A DNA stretch of 13,316 nt from Clostridiales bacterium (lineage in GTDB: Bacteria; Bacillota; Clostridia; Lachnospirales; Anaerotignaceae). A program made the translations under genes and the position numbers. The notes beneath the pieces were generated by a model. That model had not been told where the DNA came from. It saw nothing but the letters and a program-made list of their open reading frames with translations, and did not search any database. Position 1 is the stretch's first letter; each line of letters opens with the position of its first letter. The stretch spans positions 11,539-24,854 of the forward strand of contig JAHZAW010000047.1 of the NCBI GenBank assembly GCA_019423725.1, written 5' to 3'. Of the stretch, positions 1-6,245 are shown piece by piece.

Positions 1-14
1 TTGGTCTTTGTCAT
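1..14 (-). CDS. 5' end of a gene leaving the window to the left
   Basis: On the minus strand an ATG at 14-12 begins a reading frame with M-T-K-T before the window edge. A GGAGTGA ribosome binding site lies 7 bases upstream (complement of 22-28). The product cannot be identified from four codons. The gene diverges from the Lin0512-family gene at 134. The call rests only on the start codon and Shine-Dalgarno match, so it is tentative. Confidence 0.5.
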
Positions 15-59
15 AAATAAATCACTCCGTAAATTATATGAAAATTTTATTCAAAAGTA

Positions 60-123
60 TTATGATCCTCAGCTTTTGTGATATAATTACTTTAACTGCA
101 ATATTAATTATATACATAAGGAG
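60..123 (+). promoter_or_regulatory. Promoter and RBS of the Lin0512-family gene
   Basis: A perfect -10 hexamer TATAAT lies at 82-87. The best -35 is weak (TTATGA, 60-65, 16-bp spacer). An AAGGAG ribosome binding site at 118-123 stands 10 bases before the ATG at 134. Confidence 0.55.
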
Positions 124-133
124 CTGAATTTCA

Positions 134-490
134 ATGAAAAGATTTTTGGTTGAATTTGCCATGGGTACAGACCTTCACGGACAGAATGTAACAAAGGCTG
201 CCTGCAAGGCTGTAAGAAACGCTATATCAAACTGCTGTTTATGCGGAATATCCGACTGTCTTGGAATAGAGGATCTGGATAACCGTATGCATATACATGT
301 TAAACTTGGCTCTACAGACCCCGCAGCCATCGATGTTGAAAAGGTAAAGGCTGAGCTTCCCTTAGGAACAGTAGATGTTGAGTGTGTTCCCGGAGGAATG
401 CAGTGCGAAGGACTCCATGTTGACGAGTTTGGTGAGGGAGACAAGGTAACAATGGTCATCGCCGCTCTTACGGTATATATCAAAGACTGA
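134..490 (+). CDS. Lin0512 family protein (uncharacterised)
   Basis: This 118-residue protein matches the Lin0512 family of small conserved bacterial proteins, recognisable from the N-terminal EFxMGxDLHGQNVTKAAxKAV pattern (residues 7-27) and the PGGMQCEGLHVDEFGEGD region (86-103). The family has no established function. No signal peptide or membrane segment is seen, so it is probably cytoplasmic. Cysteines are unusually dense between residues 24 and 42 (C24, C34, C35, C37, C42), with C84 and C91 further on. A metal or redox role is possible but that is inference only. The gene stands alone, with its own promoter upstream and a strong terminator directly after the stop codon. Family assignment is fairly secure; function is unknown. 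Confidence 0.85.
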   Translation: MKRFLVEFAMGTDLHGQNVTKAACKAVRNAISNCCLCGISDCLGIEDLDNRMHIHVKLGSTDPAAIDVEKVKAELPLGTVDVECVPGGMQCEGLHVDEFGEGDKVTMVIAALTVYIKD

Positions 491-504
491 TAACTTATCA
501 AATA

Positions 505-533
505 AAAAAGAGGAGATATATCTCCTCTTTTTA
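505..533. terminator. Bidirectional intrinsic terminator between convergent genes
   Basis: A perfect 28-base palindrome (505-532) is centred on GAGATATATCTC, with A-runs on the left and T-runs on the right. It therefore reads as a stem followed by a U-tract on both strands. It sits 15 bases after the Lin0512-family stop codon and can also stop transcription from the convergent crotonase gene. Confidence 0.85.
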
Positions 534-549
534 TTTTACTTTATTTATC

Positions 550-610
550 CACCCGCAGGCAGCCCAAATAACTGTATTGTCCAGTCAATAAAGGACTGAT
601 GCTGCGGGTG
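550..610. repeat. Nested inverted repeat, unexplained structured intergenic element
   Basis: A perfect 9-bp inverted repeat (CACCCGCAG at 550-558, CTGCGGGTG at 602-610) encloses a smaller hairpin (CAGTC at 582-586, GACTG at 594-598). No U-tract follows on either strand, so it is not a standard terminator. The rest of 534-713 shows no credible gene. Confidence 0.5.
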
Positions 611-713
611 AAAAGCTTAGGATCACTATATTCATAAGCATTAAAAGGACAGTATCAAATATTTAGTATAATTATTGCCGCTAGACCTGGGGCGCAATTT
701 TAGACAGAATTTA

Positions 714-1502
714 TTATTTTCCCTTAAATACCGGTTTTCTTTTTTCTATAAAAGAGGTTATGCCTTCTTTGTAGTCAGAAGTATGGGTCAGAGCTGTCTG
801 TAGACGGCATTCTATCTCAAGGAACCTCTCAAAATCCTTGAACATACTTTCAAACATAAGTTTTTTAAGGGCCTTGTAGCTCTGAAGGGGGCCTGAGGCG
901 TATTTTTCAGCCATTTCAAAGGTCCTTTTTTCAAGTTCCTCAGGCGGACATATCTCATTTATCATACCCGCCTCAAGAGCTTCTGCTGCATCTACGCTCC
1001 TTCCGCTGGCCATCATCTCAAATGCCCTCTGGGAGCCAACGATCCTTGGCAGCAGGAAAGCACCGCCTGTGTCAGGTATCAGGCCTATGTTAACAAAAGC
1101 CTGGGTAAATTTTGCGTTATCCGCCGCGATGCAAAGGTCAGCGGCCAAAGCGATATTACATCCGGCTCCGGCGGCTGCTCCATTTACGGAGGCAATAACT
1201 ATTTTGGACAATTTTTTGATCTTCAGCGCCATTATCCCAGCCAGCTGAAATACTTCCCTTAACAAATCGTCAGAATTACCAAGCTGCTTGTTAAAGAATC
1301 CAATGTCTCCGCCTGCACAGAATGCTTTACCAATACCTGTAATGACGATGACGTTTATGTCATCATCTTCCTCGCATCTGTCCAGGGCGTCGATTATTTC
1401 AGATGCCATGGTTATATCAATGGAATTGTATTTTTTTGGAGCGTTCATATAGATATAGGCGACTGAGTTTTTCTTCTCAAGCTTCACAACGGTATAATCC
1501 AT
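714..1502 (-). CDS. Enoyl-CoA hydratase/isomerase (crotonase) family protein, PaaG-like
   Basis: This 262-residue protein is a full-length crotonase-fold enzyme acting on an acyl-CoA thioester. The oxyanion-hole regions are clear: FCAGGDI at 61-67 and the GAAAGAG stretch near 108-114. In classical enoyl-CoA hydratases two glutamates (rat E144 and E164) activate water. By my alignment these positions are N116 (GCNIAL) and F136 (FTQAF). The stretch FTQAFxxIGLIPDTGG (132-147) instead resembles PaaG-type isomerases, where the aspartate of the GLxPD motif (D144 here) is the likely acid/base. I therefore favour a double-bond isomerase or other crotonase activity over a hydratase; the substrate is unknown. 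The start is fixed by an AAAGGAGG site 7 bases upstream. The gene is monocistronic, with its own promoter, and ends facing the Lin0512-family gene. Confidence 0.88.
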   Translation of the reverse strand: MDYTVVKLEKKNSVAYIYMNAPKKYNSIDITMASEIIDALDRCEEDDDINVIVITGIGKAFCAGGDIGFFNKQLGNSDDLLREVFQLAGIMALKIKKLSKIVIASVNGAAAGAGCNIALAADLCIAADNAKFTQAFVNIGLIPDTGGAFLLPRIVGSQRAFEMMASGRSVDAAEALEAGMINEICPPEELEKRTFEMAEKYASGPLQSYKALKKLMFESMFKDFERFLEIECRLQTALTHTSDYKEGITSFIEKRKPVFKGK

Positions 1503-1509
1503 AAAAAAA

Positions 1510-1538
1510 CCTCCTTTACCGGGGACTGCGTGGCCCCG
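1510..1538 (-). promoter_or_regulatory. RBS and adjoining 5'-leader hairpin of the crotonase gene
   Basis: The complement of 1510-1517 is the RBS AAAGGAGG. Immediately upstream in the leader (1520-1538) CGGGG and CCCCG can pair around a 9-base loop. The hairpin ends two bases before the RBS, so it could affect ribosome access, though nothing shows that it does. Confidence 0.45.
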
Positions 1539-1575
1539 AAATAAAAGTCCTATAATTTAACAGTGTAAACTGCTG

Positions 1576-1618
1576 TAGTATATAATACTATTATATAATT
1601 GTATTTATAAAAAAACAA
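1576..1618 (-). promoter_or_regulatory. Promoter of the crotonase gene with overlapping inverted repeat
   Basis: Read on the minus strand, TTGTTT (complement of 1613-1618) and a perfect TATAAT (complement of 1590-1595) are separated by 17 bases. A 6+3+6 inverted repeat (TAGTAT/ATACTA, 1576-1590) covers the expected start of transcription and could be an operator. The region is very AT-rich, which lowers its significance. Confidence 0.5.
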
Positions 1619-1691
1619 TCGGTATAATGCCGAAACTTTGTATAGGACTATTTATGTAAAGAAGGAATCATATTAATACATATTATTTAAT

Positions 1692-2417
1692 TTATTTTGT
1701 TTTCAGAGCTATATTTTCTTTTGCTTTTTCTCTGTAGTATTCAAATGCTTCAATAAATGTGTCATCATTAAAGGCTGCACGGCCTTCTTCGCTTATGCCG
1801 TATACTCCCTTGGATATTTTTTTAAACCATTTATAGTAATTTCTGCTGAGAATATATCCAGCGTTTTCAATTCCAGTGATACGGGCAGCATCGGAGGGGG
1901 AGAGCTCCCCAAGTATTTCAGCCGCGCAAAGCACAAATATGCTTTTTTCACGGTAAGCCGTAAGGATCTTTGTGCGGTTTATGCCGCCGGTGTTGGAATG
2001 CATATTCCTGGAGAGGAGCTCTTTATTGAGCTCCTCTTTTTTCCTGGAATTTTTAGCCGTTCCAAGGACCTCTGGTACGGAAATGACTTCCACGAACCTT
2101 AAGGGGCTGTCCATGGCCACGGTGATAATGCCTATATTGAGTTTTTTCATCAGTTTGAGCATATTTCTCCACTGGGGTCCTTTTGCACCTTTTTTCGGTC
2201 TTGGTATGACTATATATACTAAATCGGTCATAGACTGCCGCTCAAGTGCCTGATATATCAGCTTTAGGCAGAAGCTTGTTTTCAGCTCAGCTATGACCGT
2301 TTCTCCGTTTTTGTTCGCAACTAAGTCGCAGGAGTTAACTTCCGCCTGTACATCATAGCCTAGAGAGGTGAAATAATCACAAACCGGTTTATAAAGATCT
2401 GACTCTTTGAATTCCAT
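1692..2417 (-). CDS. DUF2161 family protein, predicted PD-(D/E)XK nuclease fold plus winged helix
   Basis: I recognise this 241-residue protein as DUF2161, a family predicted to have the PD-(D/E)XK phosphodiesterase fold. The candidate catalytic core is D31 (CDLVA) followed by E44 and K46 (VIAELK), with a QALER helix at 56-60 as in many such nucleases. The second half (about 145-215) looks like a winged-helix DNA-binding domain, with SPSDAARITGI at 173-183 as the probable helix-turn-helix. A charged linker (about 118-140) joins the two. The substrate is not known; a restriction- or repair-like role is conjecture. The start lies one base after the pepP stop codon with no strong RBS of its own, so translation is probably coupled to pepP. 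The linker DNA also encodes a terminator-like hairpin on the opposite strand. Confidence 0.8.
   Translation of the reverse strand: MEFKESDLYKPVCDYFTSLGYDVQAEVNSCDLVANKNGETVIAELKTSFCLKLIYQALERQSMTDLVYIVIPRPKKGAKGPQWRNMLKLMKKLNIGIITVAMDSPLRFVEVISVPEVLGTAKNSRKKEELNKELLSRNMHSNTGGINRTKILTAYREKSIFVLCAAEILGELSPSDAARITGIENAGYILSRNYYKWFKKISKGVYGISEEGRAAFNDDTFIEAFEYYREKAKENIALKTK
2012..2042 (+). terminator. Terminator-shaped hairpin antisense to the DUF2161 gene
   Basis: On the plus strand GAGGAGCTC (2013-2021) pairs perfectly with GAGCTCCTC (2028-2036) around a 6-base loop. One more A-T pair extends the stem, and six T residues follow (2037-2042). On the coding (minus) strand there is no T-tract after the stem, so it would stop only antisense transcripts. 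Confidence 0.5.
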
Positions 2418-2418
2418 A

Positions 2419-3663
2419 TCATTTACCCATAAATTTTTCTATTTCGTCAGTTGTTTTCATGAATCCTTCGGAAAGGAGCTCACAGCCATTGTCCGTTACA
2501 AGGGCGTCGTCTTCTATCCTTATGCCAATGCCGTATTCTTCAATATAAAGTCCAGGCTCCACAGTGAGTACCATTCCAGGCTCCAGCCTTCTGTCTCCAT
2601 ATCTTCCGATATCATGGGTCTCAGCTCCAAGATAGTGGCTCACACCATGGAAATAGTATTTTGAAACATCCTCGGGAGTGCTTACAAGACCCAGTGCCTT
2701 GAGTTCCTCAAAATAATGCTCCCTTAAAACTTCATTGAGCTTTGAGAATTTAACACCGGGTTTTATGGTGTCGATGACCTTCTTCTGGCCCGCAAGGACA
2801 ATATCGTAGATCTGTTTCTGCAGGGGAGTGAATTTTCCGTTCACAGGGAATGTCCTTGTTATGTCTCCGTTATACCAGTCTTTCTGGGCTCCACAGTCTA
2901 CCAGTACCAGGTCGCCGTCCTGGGCAATGGAATCGTTCTGGCTGTAATGAAGTATAGTTCCCCTTTTGCCGGAGGCAACGATGGTCTTGAAAGCCTTGTC
3001 GCTGACACCGTTTTTTGTAAGAACATAGTCAAAGTAAGCCTCAAGCTCATATTCATACATGCCAGGCTTAGCATTTTTCATCATTTCTTCCAGACCGTCT
3101 GTGGTTATTTTTACGGCCTTCCTCATAAGGTCCAGCTCATAGGGTTCTTTGATTATCCTCAGGTCGGCAAAGAAGGGATATGCGTCTATCATATCCACAG
3201 CGGGATATTTTTTCCTGAATTCATAGGCGAATTTAAGGGATTCGGTCTCGGAAGCATCCCAGTCCCTGTCTTCCAGATCCACATATATGTGTTTGATATT
3301 GTTTTTAAATACCGCATCGGAAAGGTCGGTATAAAATTTATCTATATATGAAATGTCTTCTATTCCTGATTCTTCTGCTGCTTCTTCCGGTGTGATATTG
3401 GCTCCCACCCATTTTGCCAGATATCCGTTGTCCCTTTCAATATAAAGGGTGGCTGTCTGCTGGGTCTCGGTCTTTAAAAACATTATTATCTCATTTTCCC
3501 TGTCAATGCCTGTGACATAATAAAAGTTTCTGTCAGGTGAGAAGGGATATTTTTCGTCTCCTCTTTTATAGGGTGCATGGCCGGCGAAAAGTACCAGTAT
3601 GGAATTATCAAGCATTCTTTTAAAAACTTTTTTCCTGTTGTCTGTTACAAATTCAGTTTTCAT
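2419..3663 (-). CDS. pepP: Xaa-Pro aminopeptidase (aminopeptidase P, M24B)
   Basis: The 414-residue product has the two-domain layout of aminopeptidase P. An N-terminal AMP_N-like domain (about 1-150, including SPDRNFYYVTGI at 42-53) precedes a pita-bread metallopeptidase domain (about 175-400). All five metal ligands of the family can be placed: D256 (LVDCGA), D267 (NGDITRTF), H343 (HGVSHYLG), E369 (TVEPGLY) and E384 (RIEDDALV). It should release the N-terminal residue from peptides with proline in second position, using two Mn or similar ions, in the cytoplasm, as part of peptide turnover. No signal peptide is seen. An AAGGAG site 9 bases upstream supports the start. It is the first gene of an operon with the DUF2161 gene and diverges from the DUF362 gene through a shared symmetric promoter. 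Confidence 0.95.
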   Translation of the reverse strand: MKTEFVTDNRKKVFKRMLDNSILVLFAGHAPYKRGDEKYPFSPDRNFYYVTGIDRENEIIMFLKTETQQTATLYIERDNGYLAKWVGANITPEEAAEESGIEDISYIDKFYTDLSDAVFKNNIKHIYVDLEDRDWDASETESLKFAYEFRKKYPAVDMIDAYPFFADLRIIKEPYELDLMRKAVKITTDGLEEMMKNAKPGMYEYELEAYFDYVLTKNGVSDKAFKTIVASGKRGTILHYSQNDSIAQDGDLVLVDCGAQKDWYNGDITRTFPVNGKFTPLQKQIYDIVLAGQKKVIDTIKPGVKFSKLNEVLREHYFEELKALGLVSTPEDVSKYYFHGVSHYLGAETHDIGRYGDRRLEPGMVLTVEPGLYIEEYGIGIRIEDDALVTDNGCELLSEGFMKTTDEIEKFMGK

Positions 3664-3719
3664 TTATGTTCACTCCTTGACTTAAAATCATAGAATTATG
3701 TAACCTAAAATGATTTGTA

Positions 3720-3750
3720 TTGATTATATCATAAAAACTGATATAATCAA
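3720..3750. promoter_or_regulatory. Symmetric divergent promoter between pepP and the DUF362 gene
   Basis: An 11-bp perfect inverted repeat (3720-3730 and 3740-3750, 9-base spacer) contains promoter hexamers on both strands. Plus strand: TTGATT at 3720-3725 and TATAAT at 3742-3747, 16-bp spacer. Minus strand: TTGATT (complement of 3745-3750) and TATAAT (complement of 3723-3728), also a 16-bp spacer. The plus leader would be about 17 bases and the pepP leader about 50. A GGAGGG site at 3758-3763 serves the DUF362 start at 3771. Confidence 0.7.
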
Positions 3751-3770
3751 ACAACATGGAGGGCTGATAT

Positions 3771-4916
3771 ATGGACAGAGTTTCATTATATAAATGCGAA
3801 GATTACGAATATGAAAAGGTAAAGGAATGTGTCAGAAAGATATTTGACGACAACGGCGGTTTAGAAAAAATCATAAGCAGGGGAGACCGTGTAGTTATAA
3901 AACCCAACCTGGTTATGAAAAAATCACCTGATTCAGCGGCCACCACCCATCCGTCACTTATTAGAGCGGCAGCGGAACTGGTGATAGAGGCCGGCGGTAA
4001 GGCAGTTATTGCCGAAAGCCCGGGAGGTCCATTCAATGAGGTGATGCTTAAGACCATATATAAGGGCTGCGGTATGGAGGAGGCTGCCGCTGCGTCGGGA
4101 GCTGAACTGAATTTCAATACTTCTGTGAGCGATGTGTCATTTCCCGAGGGAAAACTGCTTAAAAGGATAACCGTTGTCAGTGAGATAATGAACGCTGACA
4201 AAGTCATAAATGTATGCAAACTCAAGACCCATGGAATGGTAAAGATGACCTGCGGGGTAAAAAATATGTTTGGAGCCATACCAGGCACGATGAAGGCTGA
4301 ATACCATCTGAACAGATCCAACATCACAGATTTTGCCAATGCGCTCATAGATATATGTCTGCTCACAAAGCCGGTGCTTACCATAGCCGATGCTGTTGAC
4401 TGTATGGAAGGCAACGGACCAACGGGAGGAGATCCTAAATATATTGGCCTGATAGCCGGCTCAGTAAATCCTTTTGCGCTGGATATAGCCATGGCTGATG
4501 TTATTAACGTTTCCCCCAAAGATATTCCCGTATGCGCTGAAAGCATAAAAAGGGGACTCTGCCCGGAAAATATACAGGATATAGAATTTATCGGGGGAAA
4601 GACAGAGGATTTTAAAGCTGCAGATTTCGCTGTGCCTAAGACAAAGCCCATAAATATTACGGAAAGCCTGCCAAAACCTATTTACCGTCTTGTAAATGAC
4701 CTGCTTCAGCCATATCCGGATTTCAACAGGGAAAAATGCATCGGCTGTGGAAGGTGTGCGGCGAACTGTCCGCCTAAGGCTCTTTCCATGAAGGATGGCA
4801 GGCCGTCATTTGATAAGAGTAAATGTATAAGATGTTTCTGCTGTCAGGAGCTCTGCCCGGCGGTGGCGGTGGATATAAAACGTCCGGTATTATATAAAAT
4901 TTTCTCTTCATTATAA
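3771..4916 (+). CDS. DUF362 domain protein with C-terminal 2[4Fe-4S] ferredoxin domain
   Basis: This 381-residue protein has an N-terminal DUF362 domain (about 38-245), marked by VVIKPNLV (41-48), the ESPGGPF loop (82-88) and LKTHGMVKMTCGVKNMFG (151-168). A bacterial two-cluster ferredoxin domain follows at the C-terminus. The first cluster motif is C323, C326, C329 and C333; the second is C352, C355, C358 and C362, with an extra C357 beside C358. It presumably transfers electrons in the cytoplasm, but the reaction of DUF362 proteins is not established; annotations as a 4Fe-4S binding protein go no further. No signal peptide or Tat motif is seen. The start has a GGAGGG site 7 bases upstream and a good promoter. 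It is likely monocistronic, since ridA has its own promoter. Confidence 0.9.
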   Translation: MDRVSLYKCEDYEYEKVKECVRKIFDDNGGLEKIISRGDRVVIKPNLVMKKSPDSAATTHPSLIRAAAELVIEAGGKAVIAESPGGPFNEVMLKTIYKGCGMEEAAAASGAELNFNTSVSDVSFPEGKLLKRITVVSEIMNADKVINVCKLKTHGMVKMTCGVKNMFGAIPGTMKAEYHLNRSNITDFANALIDICLLTKPVLTIADAVDCMEGNGPTGGDPKYIGLIAGSVNPFALDIAMADVINVSPKDIPVCAESIKRGLCPENIQDIEFIGGKTEDFKAADFAVPKTKPINITESLPKPIYRLVNDLLQPYPDFNREKCIGCGRCAANCPPKALSMKDGRPSFDKSKCIRCFCCQELCPAVAVDIKRPVLYKIFSSL

Positions 4917-4922
4917 GAAAAA

Positions 4923-4973
4923 TCAATAAATCAACAAAATTTTATTGACTTAATTTATTTTCAGTGATAATCT
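4923..4973 (+). promoter_or_regulatory. Promoter of ridA with overlapping inverted repeat
   Basis: TTGACT at 4945-4950 is a good -35. The -10 is either GATAAT (4966-4971, 15-bp spacer) or TAATCT (4968-4973, 17-bp spacer). An 8-bp inverted repeat (TCAATAAA at 4923-4930, TTTATTGA at 4941-4948) overlaps the -35. It may be an operator or a weak terminator of the upstream gene. Confidence 0.5.
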
Positions 4974-5034
4974 AGACTTAGGACAAAAGAAAAGTCAAAG
5001 ATAAAAATATAAAATCATTATGGAGGGAAAAACA

Positions 5035-5406
5035 ATGAAATTCACATCAACACCCAAGGCACCCGCAGCAATCGGACCCTACTCACAGGCAGTATCTGTA
5101 AACGGACTTTTATTCACATCAGGCCAGGTAGCTTTTGACCCTGCAACAGGCGAGATCGTAGGAACAACAATCGAAGAGCAGGCAGACCAGGTTTGCAAAA
5201 ACCTCGGAGCACTCCTTGCTGAAAACGGACTTGGATTTGAAAATGTTGTAAAGACAACATGCTTCCTTGCTGATATGGGAGACTTTGGTGCTTTCAACGA
5301 AGTATACGGAAAATATTTCACAGGAAAACCCGCACGTTCTTGCGTAGCTGTTAAGACACTTCCCAGAAATGTTCTCTGCGAAGTTGAGCTTATAGCTGAA
5401 ATGTAA
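5035..5406 (+). CDS. ridA: RidA family 2-iminobutanoate/2-iminopropanoate deaminase
   Basis: The 123-residue product is a canonical RidA (YjgF/YER057c/UK114), a trimer-forming enzyme that hydrolyses reactive enamine/imine intermediates made by PLP enzymes such as threonine dehydratase. Family residues are present: the APAAIGPYSQA segment (9-19) with Y16, the substrate-carboxylate arginine R101 in PARSCV with C103, and E116 near the end (CEVELIAEM). R101 places it among deaminase-active members. I start at 5035, not at the in-frame ATG at 5020, because the GGAGG site (5022-5026) overlaps the upstream ATG and stands 8 bases before 5035. Codons differ from neighbours: ATC outnumbers ATA for isoleucine, and GCA and ACA dominate, suggesting high expression. 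The gene has its own promoter and a strong terminator. Confidence 0.96.
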   Translation: MKFTSTPKAPAAIGPYSQAVSVNGLLFTSGQVAFDPATGEIVGTTIEEQADQVCKNLGALLAENGLGFENVVKTTCFLADMGDFGAFNEVYGKYFTGKPARSCVAVKTLPRNVLCEVELIAEM

Positions 5407-5425
5407 TCAGATAAAAACAAAAAAT

Positions 5426-5453
5426 AAAAGGGAAGCCTAAGGCTTCCTTTTTT
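5426..5453 (+). terminator. Intrinsic terminator of ridA
   Basis: GGAAGCC and GGCTTCC pair around a TAA loop. The stem extends through a G-T wobble and A-T pairs to about 12 bp and ends in six T residues (5448-5453), 20 bases after the ridA stop. Confidence 0.93.
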
Positions 5454-5476
5454 ATATCCATAAATATAGACAAACA

Positions 5477-5499
5477 GGCCGTCCCTATTAGAGACGGCC
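5477..5499 (-). terminator. Hairpin after the YheO-like regulator gene, probable terminator
   Basis: GGCCGTC (5477-5483) and GACGGCC (5493-5499) pair perfectly around a 9-base loop, 12 bases beyond the stop of the minus-strand regulator. The following minus-strand sequence is only moderately T-rich (TGTTTGTC), so termination may be partial. Confidence 0.6.
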
Positions 5500-5511
5500 G
5501 TATCTTTTATT

Positions 5512-6192
5512 TTACTTTTCAGCTTTTTTATTGAGGTTTTTGAAGTTTCTGATGTGCATGTAAACAGTATTTTTTGATATTCCAAGGAGAGAAGCCACCT
5601 TTACGACAGCATCTTTCATATTGAATATGCCATCGGCATAGAGTGAGAATATTATCTCACGGTTCCTGTTTACAGCCTGGATGGATCTGTCTGAGAAAAC
5701 ACGTTCCCTGGCAGCCGTAAGTTTTTCCGCGATAAGTTCATCAACGTTTTCGGCAAGAGTTTCATTGATGACATTTTCCTTCTGTGAGGGGTCAGGATTG
5801 ATGGCGTCAAGAAAGGCATAAATGGGGGAATCCATATAAAGATTTATACAGAGCATTCCTATAACTTTTCCATGTTTTCCTTTAATGGCGTTGGTGCATG
5901 ATTTCAGCGGTTTTCCGGACACACTTTTATTGTAGTAGGTCAAATATCTGAAATCAGGATTCTTTTTGATGTCATAAAGCATCTTAAGACCGAAATCAGT
6001 AATTGGAGAACCTTCTTTTCTTCCGGAATGGTTGTGAACGATTTTTATTACCGAATGATCGAAACTTGCGAAACTGTGTACAACAAGTTCATAACAGCTG
6101 CCAAGATATGCGCCAAGACCCTCGGCCAGGTCACAATACTCCTCCAGTATAAGTTTATCAAATTCTGTTAGTGTTACAGGTAAATGTTCCAT
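5512..6192 (-). CDS. YheO/DauR-type PAS and HTH transcriptional regulator
   Basis: This 226-residue protein has the layout of YheO-like regulators. A PAS-like sensor domain (about 10-125) carries the typical YELVVHSFASFDHSVIKIVH (34-53) and GRKEGSPITDF (57-67) segments. A C-terminal HTH_22-type domain (about 165-220) has its DNA-recognition helix in ASLLGISKNTVYMHIRNFK (200-218). Characterised relatives such as DauR of Pseudomonas control D-amino-acid use; the ligand here is unknown. The gene is convergent with ridA, and RidA-family proteins remove the imines that amino-acid oxidation produces. A functional link is therefore possible but not shown. An AAGGGG site precedes the ATG. A 21-bp near-perfect palindrome 33 bases upstream of the start is a candidate autoregulatory operator. 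Confidence 0.9.
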   Translation of the reverse strand: MEHLPVTLTEFDKLILEEYCDLAEGLGAYLGSCYELVVHSFASFDHSVIKIVHNHSGRKEGSPITDFGLKMLYDIKKNPDFRYLTYYNKSVSGKPLKSCTNAIKGKHGKVIGMLCINLYMDSPIYAFLDAINPDPSQKENVINETLAENVDELIAEKLTAARERVFSDRSIQAVNRNREIIFSLYADGIFNMKDAVVKVASLLGISKNTVYMHIRNFKNLNKKAEK

Positions 6193-6224
6193 AATATATC
6201 CCCTTTATAATAGATATCAAAAAC

Positions 6225-6245
6225 CCAATATACGCCGTATTTTGG
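6225..6245. promoter_or_regulatory. 21-bp near-perfect palindrome, candidate operator
   Basis: The halves CCAATATACG and CGTATTTTGG flank a single central C and match in nine of ten pairs. The site lies 33-53 bases upstream of the YheO-like regulator start, a usual place for repressor binding. Symmetry with an odd centre and GC-rich core is unlikely by chance in this AT-rich spacer. The remainder of the 305-bp spacer (6246-6390) shows AT-rich DNA and no gene. Confidence 0.5.

Noticed and set aside
671..697. Imperfect ATTGC/GCAAT hairpin downstream of the crotonase gene
   Set aside because: Two internal mismatches and no T-tract on the minus strand make it unconvincing as a terminator.
1608..1632. 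Possible minus-strand terminator after the DUF2161 gene (CGG/CCG followed by seven T residues)
   Set aside because: The stem is only 3 bp plus a mismatch; the T-run is better explained as part of the crotonase promoter region.
3803..4651. Long open frame (282 codons) on the minus strand opposite the DUF362 gene
   Set aside because: Its translation has no recognisable family pattern, it lies wholly inside a well-supported gene, and no RBS or promoter is apparent. It is an antisense shadow.
5020..5034. Upstream in-frame ATG extending RidA by five residues
   Set aside because: The ribosome binding site overlaps this ATG and is correctly spaced for the ATG at 5035; the RidA family begins at that position.
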